Assembly (NCBI GenBank): GCA_037625715.1
Contig: JASJHQ010000010.1
Coordinates: 40,757-104,756, forward strand
DNA from: JABAYQ01 sp018608925
Lineage (GTDB): Bacteria; Bacteroidota; Bacteroidia; Flavobacteriales; UBA7312
Reading direction: 5' to 3'
Length of the DNA: 64,000 nucleotides
The translations under genes and the position numbers were made by a program. The notes under the pieces are model-generated. The model saw only the letters and a program-made list of their open reading frames with translations. It ran no database searches and was not told the origin of the DNA. Positions 1-7,532 of the stretch are shown in pieces. The number at the start of each line of letters is the position of its first letter. Position 1 is the first letter of the stretch.

Positions 1-948
1 TGCTCTTTGAATGATAGATGTTACCCAGCCTATAGAAGCCATTGGCCAAGTAAGCATATTAACATATATAATAAACTCTGCTATATTTCCTGTAGTAATG
101 TTTCCAGCAATAGCTTCTTTTCCACCTATGTAGATGGTAAGTAAGGTGCTTAATCCTATTAGCAATAGCATAAATGGAAAAAACAAAGCGTTTGTTCTGG
201 CAAGAGAAACATTTTCTTTCAGATAATTTTTTGTTTCAGTTTCGAAAAATTTTGAATTTGATTTCTCGTTTGTAAATGATTTTATTATTCTAATTCCAGA
301 AAAGGTTTCTTGAGAGAAAGTGGATAGTTTTGATAGTTGAATCTGTACCCTTTCACTTTTTTGATGAATGACCTTGCTAATGTAAAATATACTGATTGAC
401 ATTATGGGAAGAGGAGCTAAAACAAACAATGTTAGCTTCACATTAATGCTCAGCATGGTATATACAATTAATGAAAAGAGAGAGATAATGTTTATTGGAT
501 ACATTGTAGCAGGCCCTAAAAACATTCTAACTCTAGAAACATCCTCACTTATTCGAGACATTAAATCACCAGTATTATTTCTCTTATAGAATGACAGGTC
601 TAGTTTCTGGTAATGGCTATATATTTCGTTTTTTAAATCAAACTCTATCATTCTTGACATTACGATAATAGTTTGCCTCATAAAAAACATGAAGACACCT
701 TTAAGGATTGCAAACAAAATGACCATTACTCCAAAATAAATTAATGTTTGAGTAAGTTCACCATAGTCAACTGTTGCTGCTATTTGGTCTTGTGCGTCTA
801 TGGCTTCTTTTGCTTTGTCGAAAGCCATTCTCGTGTATTTGGCTGGGTATAAGGCGAATATATTAGATATAACCACAAAAAAAACACCGATAAAAAATCT
901 ATATCGATATTTTTTGTAATATTTTATTAAATATTTTAAATCATTCAT
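1..948 (-). CDS. ABC exporter, transmembrane domain (MsbA-like), cut by the left edge
   Basis: A continuous minus-strand reading frame of 316 codons starts at the ATG at 948 and runs off the left edge without a stop, so only the N-terminal half is visible. The product has about six hydrophobic segments and the coupling-region sequence QETFSGIRIIKSF, typical of the membrane domain of type IV ABC exporters such as MsbA. The nucleotide-binding domain should lie beyond the window. The family exports lipids, drugs or peptides by ATP hydrolysis in the inner membrane, usually as a dimer. The substrate cannot be told. It is transcribed away from the leucine dehydrogenase gene, with 135 bases between them. 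Confidence 0.9.
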   Translation of the reverse strand, partial: MNDLKYLIKYYKKYRYRFFIGVFFVVISNIFALYPAKYTRMAFDKAKEAIDAQDQIAATVDYGELTQTLIYFGVMVILFAILKGVFMFFMRQTIIVMSRMIEFDLKNEIYSHYQKLDLSFYKRNNTGDLMSRISEDVSRVRMFLGPATMYPINIISLFSLIVYTMLSINVKLTLFVLAPLPIMSISIFYISKVIHQKSERVQIQLSKLSTFSQETFSGIRIIKSFTNEKSNSKFFETETKNYLKENVSLARTNALFFPFMLLLIGLSTLLTIYIGGKEAIAGNITTGNIAEFIIYVNMLTWPMASIGWVTSIIQRA

Positions 949-1037
949 TCGTTAAATCGGGTTTGTGAGGGACAAATAATTAATCTAAATTCGCAAGCGC
1001 TAAAAAAAACTATAAAAAGTTGTTGATTACCATCGTC

Positions 1038-1053
1038 AAAGTTAATTAACTTT
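1038..1053. promoter_or_regulatory. 16-bp perfect palindrome upstream of leucine dehydrogenase
   Basis: AAAGTTAATTAACTTT is a perfect inverted repeat lying 30 bases before the start of the leucine dehydrogenase gene, in the divergent intergenic region. It could be an operator for a dimeric repressor. It is followed by a T-rich run, so a weak hairpin is also possible. No regulator is identified. Confidence 0.35.
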
Positions 1054-1083
1054 CTTTTTAATTTAACAAAATTAATTCGAAAT

Positions 1084-2172
1084 ATGATTGAAGTAGAGAA
1101 TAAAGAAACTAATTCAAAAAAAGTTGAATTACTAGAAATGATGACAAATACATCTCACGAACAAATTGTTTTTTGTCAAGATAACGAAACAGGATTGAAA
1201 GCTATTATTGCTATTCATGATACTACTTTAGGTCCTGCTTTAGGAGGTACTAGGATGTGGGAATACAATGAGGAGAAGGATGCTGTTAAAGATGTTTTAA
1301 GACTTTCAAGAGGTATGACTTTTAAAGCAGCAATTACAGGTTTGAAGTTAGGTGGAGGTAAGGCTGTAATTTTAGGGGATGCTAAAACACAAAAAAATGA
1401 AGCTCTGATGAGAAGGTTTGGTAGTTTCGTTGATAGTTTAAACGGGAAGTATATTACGGCGGAAGATGTTGGGATGAGTACAGAAGATATGCGTTTTGTT
1501 AAAATGGAAACCGATTATGTAACAGGCATTCCAATAGAAATGGGTGGAGGTGGAGATCCTTCTCCTGTTACTGCTTACGGAGTATATATGGGAATGAAAG
1601 CTGCTGCAAAATTTAAGTGGGGATCAGATGACTTAAAAGGAAAAGTTGTTCTTGTTCAAGGTGTTGGCCATGTAGGAGAGAATGTGGTAAAGCATTTGAC
1701 AGAAGAAGGTGCAAAGGTAATTATTAACGATATTAATGAAGATAACATTAAGAGGGTTTGTGAGCTTTATAATCCTGAAGTAATATATGGAGATTCTTTA
1801 TATGAAGCTTCGATGGATATTTATTCTCCGTGCGCTTTAGGTGCTACTTTAAATGATGACACTATTCCTAAATTGAAATGTGAAATTGTTGCAGGAGCAG
1901 CCAATAATCAACTAGATGATGAAATAAAACATGCCGAAATTTTAAAAGATTTAGGTATTCTTTATGCGCCAGACTTTTTAATTAATGCTGGTGGATTAAT
2001 TAATGTGTATTCAGAATTAAACGGCTACAATAGGGAAGAGGCTTTAGCACAGACTACAAAAATCTATGATACTACTTTAGAGATTTTTGAAAAAGCTGAA
2101 AGAGAGTCTTTAACTACACACAATGCCGCTTTAATTCTTGCTCAAGAACGAATAAATAGTGCTAAGAAATAA
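1084..2172 (+). CDS. Leucine dehydrogenase (Glu/Leu/Phe/Val dehydrogenase family)
   Basis: Oxidative deamination of leucine, and usually valine and isoleucine, to the 2-oxo acid with NAD+. The 362-residue length is normal for the octameric leucine dehydrogenases. The N-terminal catalytic domain carries PALGGTRMW (residues 51-59), GMTFKAA with the substrate-binding lysine at 81, and KLGGGKAVI with the catalytic lysine at 93. TAEDVG follows. The C-terminal Rossmann domain has VQGVGHVGENV for NAD. The conserved NAGG and SANNQ-like (AANNQ) motifs are present. It lies 3 bases before nusB and is probably cotranscribed with it. The related phenylalanine and valine dehydrogenases are possible alternatives, but the motifs fit the leucine enzyme best. 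Confidence 0.93.
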   Translation: MIEVENKETNSKKVELLEMMTNTSHEQIVFCQDNETGLKAIIAIHDTTLGPALGGTRMWEYNEEKDAVKDVLRLSRGMTFKAAITGLKLGGGKAVILGDAKTQKNEALMRRFGSFVDSLNGKYITAEDVGMSTEDMRFVKMETDYVTGIPIEMGGGGDPSPVTAYGVYMGMKAAAKFKWGSDDLKGKVVLVQGVGHVGENVVKHLTEEGAKVIINDINEDNIKRVCELYNPEVIYGDSLYEASMDIYSPCALGATLNDDTIPKLKCEIVAGAANNQLDDEIKHAEILKDLGILYAPDFLINAGGLINVYSELNGYNREEALAQTTKIYDTTLEIFEKAERESLTTHNAALILAQERINSAKK

Positions 2173-2175
2173 TAG

Positions 2176-3111
2176 ATGTTAAATAGGAGACACTTAAGAA
2201 TTAAAGTTTTACAGGCACTATACGCTTGGAATCAGTCTAGCGAAAAAAGTGTTGTTAGATCAGAAAAAGAATTTCTTAAGTCATTAGCGAAGATAGAAGA
2301 GTTGTATGTTCTTCTATTGCTTTACGTGGTAGAGATTAGGGATTTTGCAAATAACTACAATGAAGATTCAAAGTATAAAAAGCTTCCAACCGAAAGTGAC
2401 TTGTCACCTAATACTAAGTTTGTAGACAATCTATTTATCGCTCATTTAGTTGACGAAACAAGATTGATGATCAAAGCTTCTGATTTTAAATTATCTTTTT
2501 CTGGAAAGCATGAGATGATTAGAAATGTATTTTTTAAAATCTCCAAATCGGAAGATTATATAAACTATATGGCTAATCCGGAACGATCTTTTGATGAAGA
2601 CAAAAAGTTAGTTTTAAAGATTTTTTCGAAACAAATGGTAGACATGGAATTGTTTCAAGATTATCTTCGTGATGCGGATATTTTCTGGGAAGATGATTTG
2701 CCATTTATCACTAGTATGATCACAAAAAATATAAAGGATTCAACCCCAGAAAGAATCCAATTGCTTTCACTGTTTAAGGATAAGGCCGAAGAAAAGTTTG
2801 CTATGGACTTGTTTAGAAAAGCAATTTCTAATTCTGATAGATTTTCAAAACTTATTTCTGAGAAAGTGAAGAATTGGGAGATTGAAAGAGTTGCTCAAAT
2901 GGATCTAATTCTAATGCAAATGGCATTGACTGAATTGATTGAAATGCCAACTGTTCCTGTAAAAGTAAGTATGAATGAGTATATCGACTTAGCCAAATAC
3001 TACAGTACCGAAAGAAGCAAGAAGTTTGTGAATGGTATTTTAGATAATTTAGTTGGGGAATTAGTAAAAGAAGGAACGATAAAAAAGACCGGAAGAGGTT
3101 TAATAGAATAA
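2176..3111 (+). CDS. nusB: Transcription antitermination factor NusB, long Bacteroidota form
   Basis: NusB binds boxA RNA together with ribosomal protein S10 and supports processive transcription of rRNA operons. The NusB fold is clear at residues 215-305 (WEIERVAQMDLILMQMALTEL, then the EYIDLAKYYSTERSKKFVNGILD signature). The 311-residue protein is about twice the length of the E. coli protein. The first 200 residues are an alpha-helical extension of the kind seen in other Bacteroidota NusB proteins, although its start (RRHLRIKVLQALYAW) already looks like the first NusB helix. It sits between leucine dehydrogenase and a DUF1573 lipoprotein, upstream of yajC, a common order in the phylum. Confidence 0.92.
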   Translation: MLNRRHLRIKVLQALYAWNQSSEKSVVRSEKEFLKSLAKIEELYVLLLLYVVEIRDFANNYNEDSKYKKLPTESDLSPNTKFVDNLFIAHLVDETRLMIKASDFKLSFSGKHEMIRNVFFKISKSEDYINYMANPERSFDEDKKLVLKIFSKQMVDMELFQDYLRDADIFWEDDLPFITSMITKNIKDSTPERIQLLSLFKDKAEEKFAMDLFRKAISNSDRFSKLISEKVKNWEIERVAQMDLILMQMALTELIEMPTVPVKVSMNEYIDLAKYYSTERSKKFVNGILDNLVGELVKEGTIKKTGRGLIE

Positions 3112-3116
3112 TTTTA

Positions 3117-3124
3117 TAAATTTG
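3117..3124 (+). promoter_or_regulatory. Candidate -7 box (TAAATTTG) for the DUF1573-yajC genes
   Basis: TAAATTTG matches the Bacteroidota -7 consensus TAnnTTTG, 20 bases before the start of the DUF1573 lipoprotein gene. No TTG is found at the right distance upstream, so this is a weaker call than the rpmB and rpmG promoters. Confidence 0.4.
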
Positions 3125-3144
3125 TTACTTAACTTTTTAATATT

Positions 3145-3609
3145 ATGAGAAATATATTTTTACCAATTATTGCAATTCTTTTATTTGCATCTTGTCAGGA
3201 CATGGCTAAGAAAGTAGATGATAGCAAACTATCGACAGATTTAGTTAAAACGGATAAAACATCGGTAAAATCACCTGAGACAAAGGTAGGTTCTCCCGAA
3301 TTTACATTTGTGGAGGAAGAGCATGATTTTGGTCTTTTAGTAGATGGCGAAAAAGTGGCATACTCGTTTGTGTTTACAAACACTGGAGACGCGCCGCTGA
3401 TTATTAGTAACGCTAAAGGGTCTTGTGGATGTACGGTGCCAAATTGGCCAAAAGATCCTATCGCACCAGGAGAAAAAGGTGCTATTGATGTTTCTTTTAA
3501 CAGCTCGGGTAGAAAAGGAATTCAGAATAAAGCAGTAACATTAACTGCAAATACAAATCCAAATAGAAAAGTAATTAAAATTAAAGCAGAAATAAAAACA
3601 GAACTATGA
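3145..3609 (+). CDS. DUF1573 lipoprotein
   Basis: A 154-residue lipoprotein. The signal peptide ends in the lipobox FASC with the lipidated cysteine at 17, followed by a short linker and then a single immunoglobulin-like DUF1573 domain (about residues 53-152). The domain contains HDFGLLVDGEKV, FTNTGDAPLII and GSCGCTVP, the family signatures. The function of DUF1573 is not established. The domain resembles ASPM-SPD-2-Hydin modules that mediate protein contacts. The position just before yajC, with a four-base ATGA overlap, is typical of Flavobacteriales and suggests a role at the cell envelope. Confidence 0.9.
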   Translation: MRNIFLPIIAILLFASCQDMAKKVDDSKLSTDLVKTDKTSVKSPETKVGSPEFTFVEEEHDFGLLVDGEKVAYSFVFTNTGDAPLIISNAKGSCGCTVPNWPKDPIAPGEKGAIDVSFNSSGRKGIQNKAVTLTANTNPNRKVIKIKAEIKTEL

Positions 3610-3923
3610 TAAATAACATATTTTTTCAAATAGGTGGTGGAGAAGGCGGTAACCAACAATTAGTATTTTTTGTTGTTGTATTTGCAGTCTTTTGGTTTTT
3701 CATGATAAGACCACAAGTAAAAAAGCAAAAAGAAGATCGAAAGTTTAGAGAAGGTCTGAAGAAAGGTGATAAAGTTATTACTACTGGAGGAATTTACGGA
3801 AAGATTGCTGAAGTAAGTGAGTCGAAGGTTAAAGTCGACATTGCTGAAGGAGTTAGAATTTCGGTTGAAAAAACTGCGCTAAATCCTTCTGGTAATTCTG
3901 AAGAAAAAACAAAAAAGGATTAA
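3606..3923 (+). CDS. yajC: Preprotein translocase subunit YajC
   Basis: YajC is the small membrane partner of SecDF at the Sec translocon. The 105-residue protein has one N-terminal transmembrane segment (about residues 18-35), the charged RPQVKKQKEDRKFREGLKKGD stretch, and the conserved GDKVITTGGIYGKI motif. The gene starts inside the stop codon of the DUF1573 gene (ATGA) and is followed at once by a strong intrinsic terminator, so it closes the nusB-DUF1573-yajC unit. Confidence 0.95.
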   Translation: MINNIFFQIGGGEGGNQQLVFFVVVFAVFWFFMIRPQVKKQKEDRKFREGLKKGDKVITTGGIYGKIAEVSESKVKVDIAEGVRISVEKTALNPSGNSEEKTKKD

Positions 3924-3930
3924 TTTTCAT

Positions 3931-3953
3931 ACGGGCTTTTGCCCGTTTTTTTT
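3931..3953 (+). terminator. Intrinsic terminator after yajC
   Basis: ACGGGC-TTTT-GCCCGT forms a six-bp stem with a tetraloop and is followed by seven T residues. The T-run ends 5 bases before the start codon of the next gene, so any readthrough transcript has this hairpin directly against the ribosome entry site. Confidence 0.88.
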
Positions 3954-3958
3954 GGTCT

Positions 3959-4942
3959 ATGGCAAATCGAATTAAATTATTACTCATCAAATTTTTTGGT
4001 TTATTAAAAATCGAAAAAAAATATTTGCCCGTATTTTCAATACTTGTTGTGCTTTCGTCTATTTTTTGGATGCTTACTGTTTTGTCAAAAGATTACACTG
4101 CAACTATAAGGTATGATGTTAATTTTGTCGATTTTCCTGAGAAAATGTTGCAAACTGAAAACAAAGATGTTGAGTTGCAACTACAAGTAAATGCTCCCGG
4201 ATTTACTATTCTTGCTCACAGACTCAAAATTATGCCTAATGTTGACCTATCTGTTTCTGGCTTTATTCCTCAGAAAAAAGGTGAATTATGGAATTATTTT
4301 TGGTTAGGAAAGCAGTCTTTGTCTGAAGTTCAGGAAATGCTTCCAACAAATATGCAGTTATTGCATATTCAGCCTAGCAGAATTGATTTGTTGTTAGATA
4401 AAAAAGCGGAAAGAACTGTTCCTGTGAAATTTATTTCTGATTTAAGTTTCGAACAAATGTTTCGACAAAAAGGTGGTATTTCTTTAAATCCATCTTCAAT
4501 AACTATTTCTGGACCTAAGGCAGTTGTTGAGGTTATTAATGAAATTAATTCAAAGCCCATCTCTTTACTAGATATAAACTCTAATAATCAAGGGAAAGTA
4601 GAGTTGGAGTCTATTAATTTTCCAGACGTTTCTTTTTCTCATACATCCGTTGATTGGAGGTTAGACGTTGAGCAGTTTACTGAAGGAAGAATGAATGTTA
4701 AAATTCAAGCTAAAAATGTTCCTAAAGGCTATTCTGTAAAGTTTTTTCCTGATGAGGTTCGTTTGGAGTATTTAGTATCTTTAGATAATTTTGAATTTGT
4801 TAATGAATCTGACTTTTTAGTTTCTTCGTCTGTAGATGTTGATTTAAGTCGTTTAAATGTTTCACTAGATAGCAAAGTTAATTTTATTGAAAACGTTAGG
4901 ATAATACCTGAGAAAGTAGAATACTTATTGATAAAAAAATAA
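3959..4942 (+). CDS. YbbR-like (CdaR-type) membrane-anchored protein
   Basis: A 327-residue protein with one N-terminal transmembrane segment (about residues 24-42) and a long outward-facing region rich in beta strands. It resembles tandem YbbR domains, as in CdaR, the regulator of diadenylate cyclase in Firmicutes. In Bacteroidota a gene of this kind commonly lies between yajC and coaE, as here. The sequence similarity I can see is weak, so the call rests partly on this gene order. The start at 3959 is kept because the transmembrane segment needs it, although it lies only 5 bases after a terminator. The end overlaps the coaE start by one base. Confidence 0.68.
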   Translation: MANRIKLLLIKFFGLLKIEKKYLPVFSILVVLSSIFWMLTVLSKDYTATIRYDVNFVDFPEKMLQTENKDVELQLQVNAPGFTILAHRLKIMPNVDLSVSGFIPQKKGELWNYFWLGKQSLSEVQEMLPTNMQLLHIQPSRIDLLLDKKAERTVPVKFISDLSFEQMFRQKGGISLNPSSITISGPKAVVEVINEINSKPISLLDINSNNQGKVELESINFPDVSFSHTSVDWRLDVEQFTEGRMNVKIQAKNVPKGYSVKFFPDEVRLEYLVSLDNFEFVNESDFLVSSSVDVDLSRLNVSLDSKVNFIENVRIIPEKVEYLLIKK

Positions 4943-5529
4943 TGAAAAAAATTGGACTCACCGGAAATATTGGAAGTGGAAAAACAACTGCTTCTAAATT
5001 TTTCATCTTGTTGGGTATTCCTGTTTATAATTCTGATTTTAGAGCAAAGTGGCTCATGTCTAATGATGCTGATTTGAAAAAATCTATTGTTGACTATTTC
5101 GGTGTTGAATCTTTCTCCAATAATCAATTAAACACTTCATTTATTTCAAGCATTGTATTTAAGGATGTCGAAAAGCTAAACGTTTTAAATGCGTTGGTTC
5201 ATCCTCTTGTAGCTTGCGATTTTGATAAATGGTGTTACCAACATCATGATGCAGCTTATGTTGTCAAAGAAGCTGCTGTGATGTTTAAAAGCGAGTCTTA
5301 CAAGTCTTTGGACAAGATAATATGTGTTGTGGCTTCTGATGAGCTAAGACTTAAAAGAGTGGTTAAAAGAGACGGAATGTCGGAGTCAGAGGTTTTGGCT
5401 AGAATGAATAATCAAATGGATCAGTCTTCTCTAATAGATCGTTGCGATTTTGTTGTTACTAATGATGAAACTAACTTAATGACTACTCAGTTGTTATTGA
5501 TTAACGAAGTCTTATTAAAAGACATTTAA
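4942..5529 (+). CDS. coaE: Dephospho-CoA kinase CoaE
   Basis: Last step of coenzyme A synthesis: phosphorylation of the 3'-hydroxyl of dephospho-CoA by ATP in the cytoplasm. The N-terminal P-loop GNIGSGKTT (residues 8-16) and the conserved ALVHPLV and KEAAVMFKS segments identify it. The length of 195 residues is normal. The start shares one base with the preceding stop (TAATG). The 3' end overlaps the convergent YrdC-type gene by 15 bases, with no terminator between them. Confidence 0.95.
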   Translation: MKKIGLTGNIGSGKTTASKFFILLGIPVYNSDFRAKWLMSNDADLKKSIVDYFGVESFSNNQLNTSFISSIVFKDVEKLNVLNALVHPLVACDFDKWCYQHHDAAYVVKEAAVMFKSESYKSLDKIICVVASDELRLKRVVKRDGMSESEVLARMNNQMDQSSLIDRCDFVVTNDETNLMTTQLLLINEVLLKDI

Positions 5530-6132
5530 ATCTCCTAAACCCTCTCGTATTATTTCTATTTCCGATTGAGTGCAATCTAGAACCGTAGATGGTGTAAGTT
5601 TTCCTAATCCTCCATCTATTACGATATCTACTTTGTTTTTGTAGTTTTCATAAATAATTGATGGTTCTATATTACTTTCTATATTGTCAGTATTTTCAAT
5701 CAAAGAAGTTGTTAGTAATGGGTTTCCTATCTGATCAACAAGTTGAAGTGGAATGTTATGGTTTGGAACTCTTATACCGACTGTTTTCTTTTTAATTTTA
5801 AACAATTTTGGGATATTCGAATTGGCATTTAGTATAAAAGTATAAGGCCCTGGAAGTACTTTTCTCATTATCTTGTAAAGAGATCTGTCGATAGGAAGGG
5901 CGTAGTCTGATAAATGAGATAAATCAGAACATATAAAAGAGAAGTTTTGTTTTTTTAGATCAATACCTTTTATTTTTGCTATTCGTTCTACTGCTTTGGG
6001 TTGGAAAATGTCACATCCTATTCCGTAAATAGTGTCGGTTGGGTAAATTACAACTCCACCATCTTTTAGGCATTCTACTATTTTAGAAATACCTCTTGGA
6101 TTTGGGTTTTCTGGATGAATTTCTATAAACAT
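5515..6132 (-). CDS. YrdC/Sua5/YciO family protein (threonylcarbamoyl-AMP synthase-like)
   Basis: The family makes threonylcarbamoyl-AMP from threonine, bicarbonate and ATP for the t6A modification of tRNA. The 205-residue protein has GGVVIYPTDTIYGIGCD near the N-terminus, KIKGIDLKKQNFSF, then LPGPYTFIL and the conserved VGIRVPNH. It lacks the extra C-terminal Sua5 domain. The substitution of KRKxxxKP by KIKGIDLKKQ is more like YciO than TsaC, so whether it is the main t6A enzyme is uncertain. It shares one base with the end of the transaldolase gene upstream and is probably cotranscribed with it. Confidence 0.85.
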   Translation of the reverse strand: MFIEIHPENPNPRGISKIVECLKDGGVVIYPTDTIYGIGCDIFQPKAVERIAKIKGIDLKKQNFSFICSDLSHLSDYALPIDRSLYKIMRKVLPGPYTFILNANSNIPKLFKIKKKTVGIRVPNHNIPLQLVDQIGNPLLTTSLIENTDNIESNIEPSIIYENYKNKVDIVIDGGLGKLTPSTVLDCTQSEIEIIREGLGDLNVF

Positions 6133-6785
6133 TAAGAATTATTTTTTTTATGATCTTCTAAGAATTTTTCTAAACCCTTGTCTGTTAAAGGATGTTTGAA
6201 TAGCTCCATTAATAAGTGAAGAGGAGTTGTTATTGTATGTGCTCCTGCTATTGCGCAATCAATAATGTGAGTGCTATTTCTAATCGATGCTGCTAATATT
6301 TTAGTGTCATAACCATGAAGGTTGTAAATGTGAGATATTGTTTTAATAATTTCAATTCCATTTTCACCATTGTCTTCTAATCTTCCTACGAATGGAGATA
6401 TGTATGTTGCTCCAGCTTTAGCAGCTAAAATAGCTTGTCCCACAGAAAAAACTAAGGTGCAGTTTGTTTTTATTCCTTTTTGTTTAAAGTATCTAATAGC
6501 CTTAATCCCGTCTTCTATCATTGGGACTTTAATTATAATTTGTGGGTGAATTTCGGCAAGTTCAATTCCTTCTTTAATAATTTCTTGGTAAGATGTAGAA
6601 ATGACTTCTGCGCTTACTGGACCATCAACAATTTGGCAAATGTCGGAGTAGTGTTTTTTTAAATCTGTTGACTTTATTCCTTCATGGAACATTAAAGAAG
6701 GGTTTGTAGTTACACCATTTAAGATGCCTAATGATTGTGCTTGTTTTATTTGGTCAATGTTGGCGGTGTCGAGAAAAAATTCCAT
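6132..6785 (-). CDS. Small transaldolase / fructose-6-phosphate aldolase family
   Basis: A class I aldolase of the short transaldolase (TalC/FSA) type, 217 residues, for sugar-phosphate interconversion in the pentose phosphate pathway. FLDTAN holds the aspartate at 6, GVTTNPSL follows, and the Schiff-base lysine is in IIIKVPM at residue 86. SPFVGRLEDNG is the phosphate-binding region. I chose the ATG at 6785 because the family starts MEFFLDTAN. The longer frame from 6815 only adds ten unrelated residues. Transaldolase activity is more likely than fructose-6-phosphate aldolase, but the residues that separate the two cannot be judged safely here. Confidence 0.92.
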   Translation of the reverse strand: MEFFLDTANIDQIKQAQSLGILNGVTTNPSLMFHEGIKSTDLKKHYSDICQIVDGPVSAEVISTSYQEIIKEGIELAEIHPQIIIKVPMIEDGIKAIRYFKQKGIKTNCTLVFSVGQAILAAKAGATYISPFVGRLEDNGENGIEIIKTISHIYNLHGYDTKILAASIRNSTHIIDCAIAGAHTITTPLHLLMELFKHPLTDKGLEKFLEDHKKNNS

Positions 6786-6822
6786 AGATTGAAGTTTACA
6801 CCTTAAAGATAACAAAAAAAAT

Positions 6823-6918
6823 GGGCAAGCTACTTACATCGCACCGCTCAACCACTTACCCTTGCTACCTTCCGATCCTGGGGGAGTTCAGCAGGAGCTG
6901 GTCGTGTAAGACTTGCCC
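6823..6918 (-). ncRNA. ffs: Signal recognition particle RNA (small bacterial 4.5S type)
   Basis: On the minus strand the ends pair perfectly (GGGCAAG at the 5' end with CTTGCCC at the 3' end). The apical part contains CAGGATCGGAAGGTAGCA, matching the conserved domain IV of SRP RNA (GGAAGG tetraloop region and the AGCA internal loop that binds the Ffh M domain). The size is about 96 nucleotides, normal for the short bacterial form without an Alu domain. The closing helix runs directly into a T-run on the minus strand (complement of 6814-6820), so the same helix probably serves as terminator. A consensus promoter lies just upstream. Confidence 0.95.
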
Positions 6919-6922
6919 GGTG

Positions 6923-6952
6923 CAAATATAAAGCAATTCCACTCTTTTACAA
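6923..6952 (-). promoter_or_regulatory. Consensus promoter of the SRP RNA gene
   Basis: Read on the minus strand: TTG (6952-6950), 19 bases, then TATATTTG (6930-6923). This is an exact match to the Bacteroidota sigma-A consensus TTG-N19-TAnnTTTG. The RNA 5' end inferred from helix pairing (6918) lies 4 bases past the -7 box. Confidence 0.88.
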
Positions 6953-6983
6953 TTCTTTTACTTTATTTATATTATGGATTAAT

Positions 6984-6991
6984 TATATTTG
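6984..6991 (+). promoter_or_regulatory. Candidate -7 box (TATATTTG) for the DUF4199 gene
   Basis: TATATTTG matches the -7 consensus 19 bases before the DUF4199 start codon. The -33 position reads TTT instead of TTG at a spacing of 19. Together with the SRP RNA promoter on the other strand it makes a divergent promoter region. Confidence 0.55.
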
Positions 6992-7010
6992 TGATTCAAT
7001 CCTTATTTTA

Positions 7011-7529
7011 ATGAAAGATTACATTTTTAAAAACGGGCTTTTACTTGGGGCTTTTTTAGTATTTATTAGCTTAACATCGTATTTATTTGGAGTAGACTTT
7101 AAACTGTCCCTTCTTTGGAACTTAATAGAATTATTTGCTCCTCTTTCTTTGCTAATTTTTCTGATGTTAACTTACAAGAAAATGAATCTTGGATATATGA
7201 AATTTAATCAAGCATTTGTTATTTGTTTTGGTCTACTTGCTTCGTCTTCTTTCATTCATACTTCTTTTAAAATCTTATTATTCAATTATATTGATCCTTC
7301 TTTTGCAGCATTGTTACAAGAGGGGTCTATTCAGAAAATAATAGAATTGATGTCTAGTTTTTTACCTGATGAAGCTATGGAAGAATTGGTTTCAGAGCTA
7401 GAGAGTCAAAATAGTTTTTCAGTATCAACTCTTACTAAAGGGTTTACATCCTCTCTAGTTTTTTATGTTTTTCTTTCATCCTTGATTGCCGTTATTATTA
7501 AAAAAGATCCCCCAATCGAAATTCAATAA
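7011..7529 (+). CDS. DUF4199 membrane protein
   Basis: A 172-residue inner-membrane protein with about four hydrophobic segments (near residues 8-26, 34-54, 63-85 and 148-166) and a hydrophilic stretch before the last one. This matches DUF4199, a Bacteroidota family of unknown function. It lies 3 bases upstream of a family 2 glycosyltransferase, an arrangement usual in this phylum. That suggests it assists membrane-bound glycosyl transfer, for example as a partner of a polyprenyl-phosphate sugar carrier. This is inference from context only. Confidence 0.82.
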   Translation: MKDYIFKNGLLLGAFLVFISLTSYLFGVDFKLSLLWNLIELFAPLSLLIFLMLTYKKMNLGYMKFNQAFVICFGLLASSSFIHTSFKILLFNYIDPSFAALLQEGSIQKIIELMSSFLPDEAMEELVSELESQNSFSVSTLTKGFTSSLVFYVFLSSLIAVIIKKDPPIEIQ

Positions 7530-7532
7530 ATT

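Noticed and set aside
404..589. Plus-strand open frame of 61 codons
   Set aside because: It lies wholly inside the ABC exporter gene on the other strand and has no recognisable protein features.
4729..5127. Minus-strand open frame of 132 codons
   Set aside because: It overlaps the YbbR-like gene and coaE, both of which are well supported, and its translation shows no domain.
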